Below, piece by piece: positions 29,138-39,900 of a stretch of 64,000 nt of DNA. This DNA is from Corynebacterium falsenii (lineage in GTDB: Bacteria; Actinomycetota; Actinomycetes; Mycobacteriales; Mycobacteriaceae). Below the pieces are notes generated by a model. It was not told the DNA's origin and ran no database searches. It saw only the letters and a program-made list of their open reading frames with translations. The position numbers were made by a program, and so were the translations under genes. Position 1 is the first letter of the stretch; each line of letters opens with the position of its first letter. Location: NCBI GenBank assembly GCA_001054945.1, contig JVKJ01000005.1:806001-870000 (forward strand), read 5' to 3'.

Positions 29138-30502
29138 ATGATGCAGGACCCTTCCACCATTGCCGCGTTGGACCGCGCTCACGTGTGGCATCCGTACGAA
29201 CCGCGCCACTCCCCCAACCCCCAGATCCCCGTCGCTTCCACTGAGGGCACCCACATCACCCTGCACGATGGCACCCGCCTGATCGACGGCATGAGCTCCT
29301 GGTGGTCCGCGTGCCACGGGCACGGCCACCCACACCTCAAGGAGGCCGCCCACCGCCAGATCGACCAGATGAGCCACGTCATGTTCGGCGGCCTCACCCA
29401 CGAACCGGCCGCACAACTCGCCCACCGCCTGAGCCGCCTGTGTTCGTCAACCACCGGCGAGCTCCCGCACGTGTTCTTTTCCGATTCGGGCTCCGTCTCC
29501 GTGGAAGTGGCGCTAAAGATGGCATTGCAGTTTCAGCGTGGCGTCCATAAACCCTTCAAAGACCGGTTCCTGACCTGGAGGAACGGCTACCACGGGGACA
29601 CCCAGGGACCCATGAGCGTGTGCGACCCCGAAGGTGGAATGCACGCACTGTGGGAAGGGACCTTGACGAGGCAGGTATTCGTGCCCGCCCCTCCCCCGCG
29701 CGGTTGCGGTGCGCGGGCACGGGAGGAGTTTCTGGACGCCACCCGCGCGACCATCGAGCGCCACAACGCATCCGAGCACGGCATCGCGGCGGTGGTTATC
29801 GAACCGATCGTGCAGGGCGCGGGCGGAATGCGCTTTCATGATGCGGAGCTTGTCGCCGGAATGCGAGAGGTCTGCAATAGCACGGGGACGTTGCTCATAT
29901 TGGACGAGATCGCGACGGGGTTCGGGCGAACCGGAGAGACCTTTGCATGCCATGCAGCGGGGATTGCCCCGGATATTTTATGCCTCGGGAAGGCGCTGAC
30001 CGGCGGTTTCATGAGTTTCGCAGCGACGTTGACGACTGATCGAGTAGCGCGAAGCATCGAGACCGCCGAGGGTGGTGGGGCGCTGATGCACGGGCCGACG
30101 TTCATGGGGAACCCGCTGGCGTGCGCGGTGGGTAATGCGGCATTGGACCTGGTGGAGAGCGAGTACTGGCGGCCCCAGGTAGCGATGATCGAACGGGAGC
30201 TACGTCGCGGGCTGGAACCGCTGATGGCCAGCGGCCGCGGGGTTGACAGCGGGGCGGTCCGAGGGCGGGGCATCGTGGCGGATGCACGAGTTCTGGGCGC
30301 GATCGGGGTGGTGGAACTGTCCGCCGAACACGGTGGTGTGGACATGCGGACGGCGACCCGGGTGGCCATTGAGCACGGTGTGTGGCTGCGCCCATTTGGG
30401 CGGCTTGTGTATGCGATGCCGCCGTTTGTGTGCGATGAAGCGGAGATTGCGTCCATCTGCGCGGCCATTCGCGCGGTCGTCGAAGAGGAGGCGAAGAACT
30501 GA
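29138..30502 (+). CDS. bioA: Adenosylmethionine-8-amino-7-oxononanoate aminotransferase
   Basis: 454 residues, class III aminotransferase. It has the early DGMSSWWSACHGHGHP block typical of BioA, the PLP lysine Lys285 in CLGKALTGG, and the Asp-containing LLILDEIATGFGRTG. It uses S-adenosylmethionine as amino donor to make 7,8-diaminopelargonate. The start is one of two adjacent ATGs, with AGGG upstream. The stop overlaps the bioD start (TGATG), so the two are coupled. Confidence 0.95.
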   Translation: MMQDPSTIAALDRAHVWHPYEPRHSPNPQIPVASTEGTHITLHDGTRLIDGMSSWWSACHGHGHPHLKEAAHRQIDQMSHVMFGGLTHEPAAQLAHRLSRLCSSTTGELPHVFFSDSGSVSVEVALKMALQFQRGVHKPFKDRFLTWRNGYHGDTQGPMSVCDPEGGMHALWEGTLTRQVFVPAPPPRGCGARAREEFLDATRATIERHNASEHGIAAVVIEPIVQGAGGMRFHDAELVAGMREVCNSTGTLLILDEIATGFGRTGETFACHAAGIAPDILCLGKALTGGFMSFAATLTTDRVARSIETAEGGGALMHGPTFMGNPLACAVGNAALDLVESEYWRPQVAMIERELRRGLEPLMASGRGVDSGAVRGRGIVADARVLGAIGVVELSAEHGGVDMRTATRVAIEHGVWLRPFGRLVYAMPPFVCDEAEIASICAAIRAVVEEEAKN

Positions 30503-31293
30503 TGATTCTGTGCGTCACTGGCACTGGCACGGATGTTGGCAAAACGGTTGTCACCGCGGCGCTGGCTGTCGCGCTGCGAGAGCGCGGATGGGACGTTCAC
30601 GTGGTCAAGCCCGCACAGACCGGGGAACCGGCGGGGCGCGGGGACGTGTTCACAGTGCAGCGGTTGGCGGGGCTGGCGGATAGCCGGATTCACGAATTCG
30701 CGCGCTTTCCCGAACCATTGGCCCCCATCACGGCCGCCCGGCGCGCGGGGTTGGCGCCCTTGAGCTTGGACGAGTGTGCGCGGCGCGTGCGAGACCTTGA
30801 TAATGACTCTGTCAATGACGCGGAACTGGACAGTAGTGAGGGTGCATCGCTGCGATCCCGCGCCATCCTGGTGGAGGGCTCTGGCGGGATGTTGGTGCCG
30901 CTGGGAACCGGCAAAACGGAAGCCAACGGCTCGCCGTTTACGCCTGGAGTCCTTGTGGCGAAGAACGAGTGGACCATTGCGGACCTTGCCGCCGATCTCG
31001 GCGCGCAGCTTATTGTTGCGACCAGCACGGGGTTGGGTTCCCTCAACGAGGCGGCTCTGACGGTCACCGCGGCACAGAATTACGGATGCGCAGTTGCCGG
31101 GATGATCGGTGGTCGGCTGCCGCAGCATCCCGACCTGGCGACGCGGTGCAATATCGAAGAATTCGCGTTCGGCCGCTGGTCGGCGGCCCCGTGGCTGGGC
31201 GGGATTCCCGATGGCGCGGGGAGGTTAAGCCCCACGGAGTTCGCCAGCAGTCGGTGGATTCGCCTTCCAGCAGATCTGCAATCGGTGGATTGA
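30502..31293 (+). CDS. bioD: Dethiobiotin synthetase
   Basis: 263 residues, P-loop GTGTDVGKT at the N-terminus, VVKPAQTG, and the VEGSGGMLVPL block. It closes the ureido ring of 7,8-diaminopelargonate with CO2 and ATP to give dethiobiotin. It is translationally coupled to bioA by a one-base overlap and shares the BioQ-type operator. The segment at about residues 85-115 is a longer, acidic loop than in E. coli. Confidence 0.94.
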   Translation: MILCVTGTGTDVGKTVVTAALAVALRERGWDVHVVKPAQTGEPAGRGDVFTVQRLAGLADSRIHEFARFPEPLAPITAARRAGLAPLSLDECARRVRDLDNDSVNDAELDSSEGASLRSRAILVEGSGGMLVPLGTGKTEANGSPFTPGVLVAKNEWTIADLAADLGAQLIVATSTGLGSLNEAALTVTAAQNYGCAVAGMIGGRLPQHPDLATRCNIEEFAFGRWSAAPWLGGIPDGAGRLSPTEFASSRWIRLPADLQSVD

Positions 31294-31366
31294 CTGAGGG
31301 ACTTTCCACGAGCGGGGCACTACCCATCAGCGCTGACCATCAATGGGTGAGCATCAATGGATTGCC

Positions 31367-32410
31367 CTAGCTAGAGAGGAACTTCTTCAGATCGTCGGCG
31401 ATCTGGATGGCGCCTGTAGGGCCCAGGCCGAGGAACCACACGTCATCCTCAACACGGTGGGCACGGCCCTCCTTGACCGCCTTCAGGTTCTTCCAGGAAT
31501 TGCTATTGACGACAGTCTCCTCACCGGTGGCCTTCGGATCGTCGTAACTTGAGTAGAAGACGTAATCCGCGTCAGCCTCGTCAATTTTCTCGGGAGAGAT
31601 TTCGGCGGCCAGCTCGTCACGATCTTGAGATTTCGGTCGCTTCAGTCCGGCATCCTGCAAGACCACGCCGATCAGAGATTTGTTGGCATACAGGCGGAGT
31701 TTCTCGGGCATGAAGCGGACCATCGAGACGGTCGTACCGGGCTTGACGTCATTTTTGATGCTGTTGACCTTGCGCTCGTATTCACCCAGCACCTGGTCAG
31801 CCTTTTCTTCTCGACCCAGGGCGGCGGCAGCCAGTGTGAAGTTCTCCTTCCATGGGAAGCCCGGTCGAATGGAGAACACAGTGGGGGCGATTTGAGACAG
31901 CTCCGGGTACAGCTTCTCTGCGCGCAGTTGGCTGCCAATGATCAGATCTGGCTTCAGCTCAGCGATCTTTTCTACGTTGAGCTCTTGGATTGTCCCCACC
32001 GTTTCCACGTCCTTGACCTGGTCAGCCAAGTTCTTCGGCACCGGGTTGGCCCCCTTGGTCGTGACCATTCCCACTGGGGTGACTCCCAGGGACAGGGTGG
32101 CGTCCAACTCCCCGGTATCCAAAACCACCACGCGCTGTGGCTCCTGCTTGATTTCTGTGGTGCCCATCGCGTGCTTCACCTGGCGCGGGAATTCACCGTT
32201 TTTGGCTTCAGATCCAAACTCTGCCGTCTTCTGATCCGCGGTTCCGAAGTCCTTGCCACCGGTCGCGACCTGAGAACTCCCCTGCTGTTCTTTCGACGAG
32301 GAGGACGTGTCTGACGACGGCGTGCACGCGCCCAGGGCCAGTGAAAACGCAGCAACTGCGGCAGCAAAAGCGATCCGGTTGGACCGGGTGGGAATGAAAT
32401 TAATAACCAT
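31367..32410 (-). CDS. Iron-siderophore ABC transporter, substrate-binding lipoprotein
   Basis: 347 residues, lipobox LALGAC (Cys29), then a Ser-rich linker and a FecB/FhuD-type class III binding fold: RVVVLDTGELDATLSLGV, LKPDLIIGSQ, the long central helix and WFLGLGPTGAIQIADDL. It presents a ferric siderophore to the permease encoded divergently. The start lies beside a DtxR box shared with the permease-ATPase operon, so iron should repress both units. Which siderophore is bound cannot be read. Confidence 0.93.
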   Translation of the reverse strand: MVINFIPTRSNRIAFAAAVAAFSLALGACTPSSDTSSSSKEQQGSSQVATGGKDFGTADQKTAEFGSEAKNGEFPRQVKHAMGTTEIKQEPQRVVVLDTGELDATLSLGVTPVGMVTTKGANPVPKNLADQVKDVETVGTIQELNVEKIAELKPDLIIGSQLRAEKLYPELSQIAPTVFSIRPGFPWKENFTLAAAALGREEKADQVLGEYERKVNSIKNDVKPGTTVSMVRFMPEKLRLYANKSLIGVVLQDAGLKRPKSQDRDELAAEISPEKIDEADADYVFYSSYDDPKATGEETVVNSNSWKNLKAVKEGRAHRVEDDVWFLGLGPTGAIQIADDLKKFLSS

Positions 32411-32416
32411 GGATGG

Positions 32417-32435
32417 TTATGCTAGCCTAACCTTA
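32417..32435 (+). promoter_or_regulatory. DtxR iron box between the divergent siderophore genes
   Basis: The 19-bp site matches the DtxR consensus (TTAGGTTAGSCTAACCTAA) in 16 of 19 positions, with a perfect TAGCCTAACCT core. It is 6 nt from the binding-protein start and 27 nt from the permease start, so it can control both directions. Confidence 0.88.
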
Positions 32436-32462
32436 ATTTCCTTACCCCAAGATGAGGTTGCC

Positions 32463-33512
32463 ATGACATCTGTACTGGCTCGGAGGGCCCAGCGCGGAGG
32501 GGTGCGAGCCCGTGATCCCCGCGCGGCTGTTCCGATGCCGCTAGCCTTCGGTTTCGCAACGCTGGCTGCCCTTCTCGCTATCGCCAGTCTGTGCATCGGG
32601 GCTCGGCATATCCCTGTGGCCGAGATATGGGATGCCCTGATCAATCACGATCCGGCTTCGCCTGTCCACGACATCATTCGCGAGCGCCGAATTCCGCGGA
32701 CAATGGTCGCGCTCATCGCGGGGGCGTCCCTGTCCTTGGCCGGTGCACTGCTGCAGACCATGACCCGAAATCCCCTGGCCGATACCGGCGTGCTTGGGGT
32801 CAATGCGGGGGCAGCGTTCCTCGCGGCTGTCACGCTCAGTGTCCTCGGGTGGAGCTCCCCTGTGCTGTTCGTGCTGGCCGCGCTGACTGGAGCAGCGCTG
32901 ACGATCGGTCTGATCAGCAAGATCGGCAAGAACGAATTCGGCACATTGGATCCGCTGAAGATTGTCCTGGCCGGTGTGGCCATCGGCGCGGTCTTGGAGG
33001 GGGTGTCCGACGGACTGACCTTGGTGGACCCGCAGGTCTTCGCGCGCGTGCGCGGCTGGCTGCTGGGGTCGGTGGACGTCACCGGCTACTCGGCAATCGG
33101 CATCGTGAGTGCTGGGCTCGTGGTCGGGATCGCATTGATCGTGCCCATACTGGGCAGCATCAACCAGCTCGCCATGGGTGAGGATTCTGCTGCGGCGCTG
33201 GGTGTAAATGTGCGACGCACCCGCCTGCTGCTGTTGCTCGCGGTCACGGTGCTCGCATCAACGACAACCGCCGCCGTCGGGGTGTTTACCTTTGTTGGCC
33301 TGGCCACCCCACACATCATTCGACGGATGGGTTTCTACGCAGACCGGCAGCTCATCATTCTTTCCGCCCTCGCCGGGCCCAGCTTGGTGCTGGCAGCCGA
33401 TATCTTGGGCCGCGTGATTGTGCGCAGTGAACTTCCTGCGAGCGTGGTGGTCGCCTTTATCGCTGGGCCCATCCTGATCGCTCTGGCACAGAAGGAAGGG
33501 CTGTATCGATGA
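32463..33512 (+). CDS. Iron-siderophore ABC transporter, permease 1 (FecCD family)
   Basis: 349 residues from the ATG at 32463, which has GAGG upstream; the frame is open further upstream but that would run through the DtxR box. Nine to ten membrane helices with family blocks RIPRTMVALIAGASLSLAGALLQ, NPLADTGVLGVNAGAAF, GEDSAAALGVNV, and FVGLATPHIIRR. It forms half of the channel. Its stop overlaps the next start as ATGA. Confidence 0.93.
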   Translation: MTSVLARRAQRGGVRARDPRAAVPMPLAFGFATLAALLAIASLCIGARHIPVAEIWDALINHDPASPVHDIIRERRIPRTMVALIAGASLSLAGALLQTMTRNPLADTGVLGVNAGAAFLAAVTLSVLGWSSPVLFVLAALTGAALTIGLISKIGKNEFGTLDPLKIVLAGVAIGAVLEGVSDGLTLVDPQVFARVRGWLLGSVDVTGYSAIGIVSAGLVVGIALIVPILGSINQLAMGEDSAAALGVNVRRTRLLLLLAVTVLASTTTAAVGVFTFVGLATPHIIRRMGFYADRQLIILSALAGPSLVLAADILGRVIVRSELPASVVVAFIAGPILIALAQKEGLYR

Positions 33513-34594
33513 CAGTGAGGACTGCGCCAGAATTGAGCTCCGACAGCGCGACCGGTAATCCCAGCCGCTCGCCGCGCACGTGGACTTTCCGGGCCGGGCC
33601 GGCGAGCTTCTTGATGGACACACGGACGGTGCTGGTCACGGTGATGGCGATCGCGGTTGCTCTCGCGCTAGCCATGATTGCCGCAGTGCTGCCCGGCGCG
33701 GGTGTGTCCACCGCCGAGGCACTGCACGTACTGACTGGTTCTGGGGAGAAATTCGCACAGACCGTGGTGACTCAGTGGCGGTTGCCCCGAGTGGTGGCCG
33801 CCCTTGTGGTCGGCGCAGCCCTCGGTGTCTCCGGTGCGTTGATGCAGGTCATCACCCGCAATCCTCTGGGATCCCCGGATATTCTGGGCTTCAACACGGG
33901 CGCGTACACCGGCGTGATTCTGGGGCTGTCCTTAGGTCTGACCAGCTTCACCGCGACCGCGGCCTCCGCCCTCGTCGGCGGGCTCGTGACCGCCGGGCTG
34001 GTGCTATTCCTCGCCATCCGTCGACAGACCGGTGGACTGCGACTAATCCTGGTGGGCATCGGAGTGTCGATGATGCTGTCCGCGCTGAACCGTTGGCTGG
34101 TGCTGCGCGGGGATGTCGATACCTCTATCTCTGCTGCAGCCTGGGGCGCTGGCACCTTGAACGGTCTGCGCTGGGAGCAGGTGTTCTATGCGAACTTCAT
34201 CTTGATCCCGCTGATTCTGATCGGCTTCGCGCTGCGCCGCCGGACTGAAGCTCTGCTTTTTGGAACGGACGTCGCGCAATCGACCGGGCTGCACACGGGC
34301 AGGGCATTCCGCTGGGCAGTGGTGGTGTCCGTGAGCTTGACGGCCGCGGCTACTGCTCTGGCGGGTCCAATCTCATTCATCGCACTGGCCGCGCCACACA
34401 TCGCCCGGCTGCTGACCCGGTCGTCCCGGCTGCCTTTATTAACCACCGCGGCCATCGGTGCGAGCACGTTGCTGATCTCGGATATCGCCGCGCAGCGCCT
34501 CTTCTCCCCCGCCCAGTTGCCGGTGGGGCTGGTGACGGTGTGCATCGGAGGTGGCTATCTGCTGTGGTTGATGCGTCACGCGAAGACCGTGTAG
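33509..34594 (+). CDS. Iron-siderophore ABC transporter, permease 2 (FecCD family)
   Basis: 361 residues. A polar N-terminus of about 38 residues precedes the membrane helices. Family blocks are RLPRVVAALVVGAALGVSGALMQ, NPLGSPDILGFNTGAY, GTDVAQSTGL and FIALAAPHIARLL. It pairs with permease 1 as a heterodimer. Translationally coupled to it by a 4-nt overlap, and followed by the ATPase gene. Confidence 0.93.
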   Translation: MTVRTAPELSSDSATGNPSRSPRTWTFRAGPASFLMDTRTVLVTVMAIAVALALAMIAAVLPGAGVSTAEALHVLTGSGEKFAQTVVTQWRLPRVVAALVVGAALGVSGALMQVITRNPLGSPDILGFNTGAYTGVILGLSLGLTSFTATAASALVGGLVTAGLVLFLAIRRQTGGLRLILVGIGVSMMLSALNRWLVLRGDVDTSISAAAWGAGTLNGLRWEQVFYANFILIPLILIGFALRRRTEALLFGTDVAQSTGLHTGRAFRWAVVVSVSLTAAATALAGPISFIALAAPHIARLLTRSSRLPLLTTAAIGASTLLISDIAAQRLFSPAQLPVGLVTVCIGGGYLLWLMRHAKTV

Positions 34595-34729
34595 CCAATG
34601 CCACCACCCCAGCCGCCAAGGAACCAACTCTCCTTAACTCAGCCACCCAGCCTCGCGCCACCAGGCACTTCGCCGCTCGCTACTTCCAAGCCCAAAGCTC
34701 AACAATCAGTCAGGGGAATTCCCAACCGC

Positions 34730-35503
34730 ATGGACCCAGCAATTCGTGTCTCCGACCTCTCGGTCGCATTGGACGGTCGTTCCATCATCAACGGTCTGAA
34801 TGTGGACGTGCCAGCCAACGCCGTCACGGCGATCGTGGGGCCGAACGGCTGCGGAAAATCCACCCTCTTGCGGTCGATGTGCGGAATTCTCCCCGCTGCG
34901 ACGGGCACGATCACCGCGGGTGGGACGGATATTTCCACGCTATCCCGCAAGCAGATTTCCCAGCGGGTGTCCTTCATGGCCCAGTCGGCGATCGCCCCGG
35001 AGGGCATTACCGTCCGGGAGCTGGTCGCTCGTGGGCGTTTTCCTTATCAGTCCTGGTTGAACCAGTGGAGCCGGGAAGATGAGGCCGCGGTAGATACGGC
35101 CATCCGCCGCGCAAACCTCAGCGACATCACGGATCGGAAGGTGCATCACCTTTCTGGAGGTCAACGCCAGCGCGCCTGGCTGGGGTTGGTGTTGGCCCAG
35201 GACACCCCGACTGTGCTGCTCGATGAACCCACCACGTTCCTGGATATCGGCCACCAGCACGCGCTTTTGCGTTTAGTCGGTGATCTGACAAACGATGGCC
35301 GTACCGTCATCACCGTGCTGCACGACCTCCAGCAGGCCGTGCACTATGCGGACTTCCTCGTGATCATGAACCGCGGTGAGATCGTGGCTACGGGCAGCCC
35401 GAAGGAGACGATCACCACGGATTTGATCTCCGAGGTCTTTGAGATGGATGCCGAGGTCACCACCGCCGGTCCCGCCGAGCAGATCGTTGTCCTCCCCCGC
35501 TAG
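34730..35503 (+). CDS. Iron-siderophore ABC transporter, ATP-binding protein (FepC/FhuC type)
   Basis: 257 residues from ATG 34730 (MDPAIRVSDL), the start that fits family length. The frame is open to an ATG at 34598, which would add 44 low-complexity Pro/Ser residues; neither start has an ideal ribosome site. Walker A GPNGCGKST, Q-loop MAQSA, signature HHLSGGQRQRAW, Walker B VLLDEPTTFLD and HDLQQA switch His. It powers ferric-siderophore import with the two upstream permeases. Confidence 0.92.
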   Translation: MDPAIRVSDLSVALDGRSIINGLNVDVPANAVTAIVGPNGCGKSTLLRSMCGILPAATGTITAGGTDISTLSRKQISQRVSFMAQSAIAPEGITVRELVARGRFPYQSWLNQWSREDEAAVDTAIRRANLSDITDRKVHHLSGGQRQRAWLGLVLAQDTPTVLLDEPTTFLDIGHQHALLRLVGDLTNDGRTVITVLHDLQQAVHYADFLVIMNRGEIVATGSPKETITTDLISEVFEMDAEVTTAGPAEQIVVLPR

Positions 35504-35571
35504 CGCGGCATCCTCGCTGAACGAGCCCTGCTCATTCAGCTCATCCAGCCCATCAGGCTCATCAGGCCTGA

Positions 35572-36771
35572 TCAGCTACCTGATCGCCGAATCTTTCGCA
35601 GGGCCTCCAGCAACCGCTCCACATCCTCCGCCGTGTGCGTGGCCATCACCGTCACCCTCAGTATCGCCGCTCCCCTTCGCACGGTCGGGTACCGGATCGC
35701 CGGCACGTGGAAACCTGCCTCCCGCAGCTCCGCAGCCACACGCATCGCCTCCACCTCATCGCCAATGAGCACCGGCACGATGGGGGTTTCATCCTCCGGA
35801 ACCTCCCACCCCAGCTCTGCCAGGCCCGCACGCAGTTGCCGCACCCGTGCGCGTAGTTGCCCGGTGCGCCACTCGCCCTCGTCATTGAGGACGCCAACCG
35901 CCGCGCCCACCGCCGCCATTTGCGGAGCAGACAGGCTTGTCGAAAAGACGAACGAGCGCCCCTGGTTGCGCAGCAGATGTGCAATGGTCGGATTTGTGCA
36001 GATGAATCCCCCTTCTGCCCCGAGCGCTTTGCTGGCGGTACCCACCAGGATGTCTGGCGCCAACTCGGTTCCCTGCAGCTCCTCCGTGCAGCCTCGGCCG
36101 GTAGATCCGCAGGTCCCGATGCCATGCGCATCGTCCACCAGTACCAATGCTCCGTGGCGGTGCGCCACAGCCACCAGATCCGCCACGTTGGCGATGGTGC
36201 CGTCCATGGAAAACACTCCATCGGTGATGACCAGCTTCATTTCTGCATCGGCTTCGCCAGACAGCGCGTCGTCCAGGGCCTTCACGTCCCGGTTCGGGTA
36301 GATGATGGTGCGGGCGCCGGCCGATTTTGCCAAGCGGGTGCCATCGATCAGGGAGGCATGGTTGTTGGCGTCCGAAAAGATGACCGCGCCCTCCGTGGCG
36401 AGTGAGGCGACCGCGGCGAGGTTGGCCTGGAACCCGGTGCTGAAGAACACGCACTCCGGGTATCGCAGCCAGTTGGCGATGCTGCGCTCGACCTGGGAGT
36501 GCAGGACGGTTGTTCCCGTGGTGAGGCGGGAGCCGCCGGAGCCCATGCCGTAGGTGTGGGCGGCGGTGACGGCGGCGCGGATAACCTCCGGGTGGGTGGA
36601 CAGGCCCAGGTAGTTACTGGAGCTGAAGAGCAGGCGCGAGGTGCCGTCGATCGTGGAGGTGGGGTTCTGAGCCGTGGTGAAGTCGACGGTCGAGCGGGCG
36701 AGGCCGGCGGCGTCCCAGGCTTCGACTCGGCGCGCGAGGTGGACGTATGTGGCTTCGAGGTCAGTGGTCAT
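35572..36771 (-). CDS. bioF: 8-amino-7-oxononanoate synthase-type alpha-oxoamine synthase
   Basis: 399 residues, class II PLP enzyme: SSSNYLGLSTHPEV, GSGGSRLTTGTTVLHSQVE, FSMDGTIANV, the DDAHGIG motif and PLP lysine in GTASKALGAEGG. BioF condenses pimeloyl-ACP or -CoA with alanine, the step before BioA. KBL or other alpha-oxoamine synthases share these motifs, but the bioA-bioD neighbourhood favours BioF. No BioQ-type palindrome was seen in the 142-bp gap before it. The last bases carry the palindrome ATCAGGCCTGAT at the convergent junction with the siderophore ATPase. Confidence 0.85.
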   Translation of the reverse strand: MTTDLEATYVHLARRVEAWDAAGLARSTVDFTTAQNPTSTIDGTSRLLFSSSNYLGLSTHPEVIRAAVTAAHTYGMGSGGSRLTTGTTVLHSQVERSIANWLRYPECVFFSTGFQANLAAVASLATEGAVIFSDANNHASLIDGTRLAKSAGARTIIYPNRDVKALDDALSGEADAEMKLVITDGVFSMDGTIANVADLVAVAHRHGALVLVDDAHGIGTCGSTGRGCTEELQGTELAPDILVGTASKALGAEGGFICTNPTIAHLLRNQGRSFVFSTSLSAPQMAAVGAAVGVLNDEGEWRTGQLRARVRQLRAGLAELGWEVPEDETPIVPVLIGDEVEAMRVAAELREAGFHVPAIRYPTVRRGAAILRVTVMATHTAEDVERLLEALRKIRRSGS

Positions 36772-36913
36772 AAGTGCTGGTGGTCCTGGGGTTGCCGTTG
36801 AAGGGTGATGGGTTGGCTTGTCACCGCGCTCTGCGATTTTTCACATTCTGATGCTAGTTGCCGCGCCGCTGCTAGTTGCCGCGCCCTACGCGCGGGCCTG
36901 CCCCGCCACAAAC

Positions 36914-39900
36914 TCAGCGGAAGTCGCGCGAGGATCCGGCCAGAGATTCCCTCATCCCCCACGCTCGCAGCTCTGGTTCGACAGCCTCGATCAGGTCAGC
37001 TGTCACGCTCGCTGCCCCGGAGGCATTGTGGACAATCCCGCGGATGACCACCATCTTCGCCGTCGCCGCCACCGTCCGCTGCGCTTTCCACAGACCGCGC
37101 GTGACCATGACGTTCGCCAGCCCAGTCTCATCCTCCACCCCGAAGAACACCACGCCGCCCGCTGTTGCCGGGCGCTGCCGATGGGTCACCACTCCCGCCA
37201 CGCGGATGCGCGTGCCATCCGGCACAGTCAACAGCGCATTAGCCGGCACCACGGCTGCGTCCCCCCGCCGCGGCAACTCATGCCACCGCGCCAGGAACTC
37301 CCGGATCAGCGCCACCGGGTGCCCACCCGGTGTCATCCCCACCGACGCCAGATCTGCCGCCGCCAGCTCAAACGCATTCATCCCCGGCAGCGCCGGCACG
37401 CTCGGCGTGGAGGTCCCCGGCAACATCCCCGGCCGCTCCGTCGCCGCGAGCCCCGCGGCCCACACCGCCTGCCGCCGATCCAGCCCCAAGCACTCCAGCG
37501 CCCCCGCCCGCGCCAGCGCCTCCACCTGCGCCACACTCAGCCCGACCTCCCTTGATAGGTCGCTGACCTGGCGAAACTCACCGATCCGCTCACGTGTCTC
37601 CACGATGCGCCGCGCCACGTCCTCCCCGATGCCCGCGATCGAAGCCAGCCCCAGCCGAATCGCCCCCACGGGCTCTGCCGTCCCCCGCCCAAGTCCGTGC
37701 ACTCCCCGCGGTTCGTTCCTTTTGTTGTGGACGCCACCGTCCCCGCCACAATCCTCCAGGACCGTGTCAGCCTGCACGTCAGACAGGTTGGCGTCTACCC
37801 CCAAAATCCGAACCCCGTGGCGCCGCGCGTCCGCGATCAACGACTGAGGCGAGTAGAACCCCATCGGCTGCGCGCGAAGGAGGGCCACGCAGAATTCGGC
37901 GGGATAGTGATGCTTGAACCACGCCGAGTAGTACACCAGCGAGGCGAAGGACTGGCTGTGCGACTCCGGAAAGCCGTAGCTGGCGAACGCGACGATCTTG
38001 TCCCACAGGCGCTCCGCGACCTCGCCGGTGATGCCGTTGGTCTGTTCGAGGCCGTCGTAGAAGCGCTGCTGCAGCTTCGCCATCCGCTCCGGGGAACGCT
38101 TGGAGCCCATGGCGCGGCGCAACGTATCGGCCTCTGCGGCGGAGAACCCGGCGGCATCGACCACAACCTGCATCAGTTGTTCTTGGAACAGGGGGATGCC
38201 CAGGGTTTTCGTCAGCGCGGGTTCCAGGCAGGGGTGGTCAAAGGTGACCGGCTCCAGCCCGTTGCGCCGGCGGATGAACGGGTGGACGCTACCGCCCTGG
38301 ATCGGACCGGGGCGGATGAGCGCGACCTGCACCACGAGGTCGTAGAATCGGCGGGGCTTCAGGCGCGGGAGGGTGTTCATCTGGGCACGGGATTCCACCT
38401 GAAACACGCCGACGGCATCGGCGCGGCAGAGCATGTCGTACACGGCCGCTTCGGTGGGGTCCAACCGCCAGAGCTCGATGTCACGTCCGCGGTGCTCGCG
38501 AACCTGGTCCACGGCGTGATGGATGGCCTCCAGCATGCCCAGCCCCAGCAGGTCAAACTTCACCAATCCCACGGCTGCGCAGTCATCTTTATCCCACTGC
38601 ACCACGGAGCGGTCCTCCATGCGCGCCCATTCGGTGGGCACCACGTCGGCGATTGGGCGGTCGCAGATGACCATGCCTCCGGAGTGGATCCCCAGGTGGC
38701 GGGGGTGTCCTTTCAGCTGCTCAGCCACGTGTTCGACGAGCGCGGGTGGCTCCTCCACCCCGCGCGACCAGGCGTCGACCTGCCCCATGGGGTGCCCCAG
38801 GGCACGGGCGGCGTCCCGCAGCGCACCCTTCCGCCGATAGGTGATGACGTTCGCGACCTGCGCGGCGTTCTCGCGCCCGTAGCGGCGGTAGACGTACTGG
38901 ATCGCCTCCTCGCGGCGACCGGATTCGATGTCCAGGTCGATGTCGGGTGGGCCGTCGCGTTCCGGGGAGAGGAAACGCTCGAACAGCAATCCGGCGGCCA
39001 CGGCGTCCACGCTGGTGATCCCGAGCGCGAAGCACACCGCGGAGTTCGCAGCTGAGCCGCGCCCCTGGCAGAAGATGTTATTGGAGTGGCAGAAGTCCAC
39101 GATGTCGTGAACGATCAGGAAGTATCCGGGGAAGTTCAAAGCCTCAATGACCCCGAGTTCGCGGTCGATCACCGCCCAGGCTCGCTGGGTTGCCGACCGA
39201 GCGGCGCTACCCGCACGGTCCGCACTAGCTGCACTGCCCGAACCTCCCGCACTGCCTGCACTTCCCGCGCCTCCCCGCGGCCCATAGCGGTGCGTGGCTC
39301 CGCGCTCCACCAATGCTCGGAGCCACGTCATTTCCGTGTGCCCTTCCGGCACTGGGTAGTTCGGCAGATTCGGCGCCACCAGATTCAGGGTGAAGGCGCA
39401 CTCCTCGGCCAGCACTGTGCTTTGTTCCACTGCCGTGCGCAGCCACTCGCAGTCTCCCGCGAGCTGCGTCATCTCCTCCCCGTCGCGCATCCATCCCCCG
39501 CCTACGGGGTGCGTGCCGGGCATCGCCGCCCCGACATCCAGCCGGTCGTGCAGCGCCGCCTTCACCCCGGCGAGCCGCGCCTCCGCTGGTGTTGCGCACG
39601 TGGGTCGCGCGCTCACGATCTCTCGCAGGCCGTGCCGTTCCGCGAATTCATGGAGCCGAGTGTTCCGGTCGCTATCCGCCGGATCCATCGTGTGTTGCAG
39701 CTCTACCACGCAATTGTTCGCCCCGAACGCCTGTACGATACCCTCGCCGCGCTTGTCCAGGTTTCGCCAGTCCAGGAGAACCACCCAGTTCCCGTCTCCC
39801 GCTGCGGCGATCTCATCCAGCGGCGGATAGCTCACCGCATCCTTGTCTCGGTCGGCCATCCGCGCGCGAGCAATCACCCGCGACAGCCGCCGATACCCTT

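Noticed and set aside
35561-35572. Palindrome ATCAGGCCTGAT as terminator between the siderophore ATPase and bioF
   Set aside because: No T-tract on either strand and it lies at the bioF stop; may be chance.
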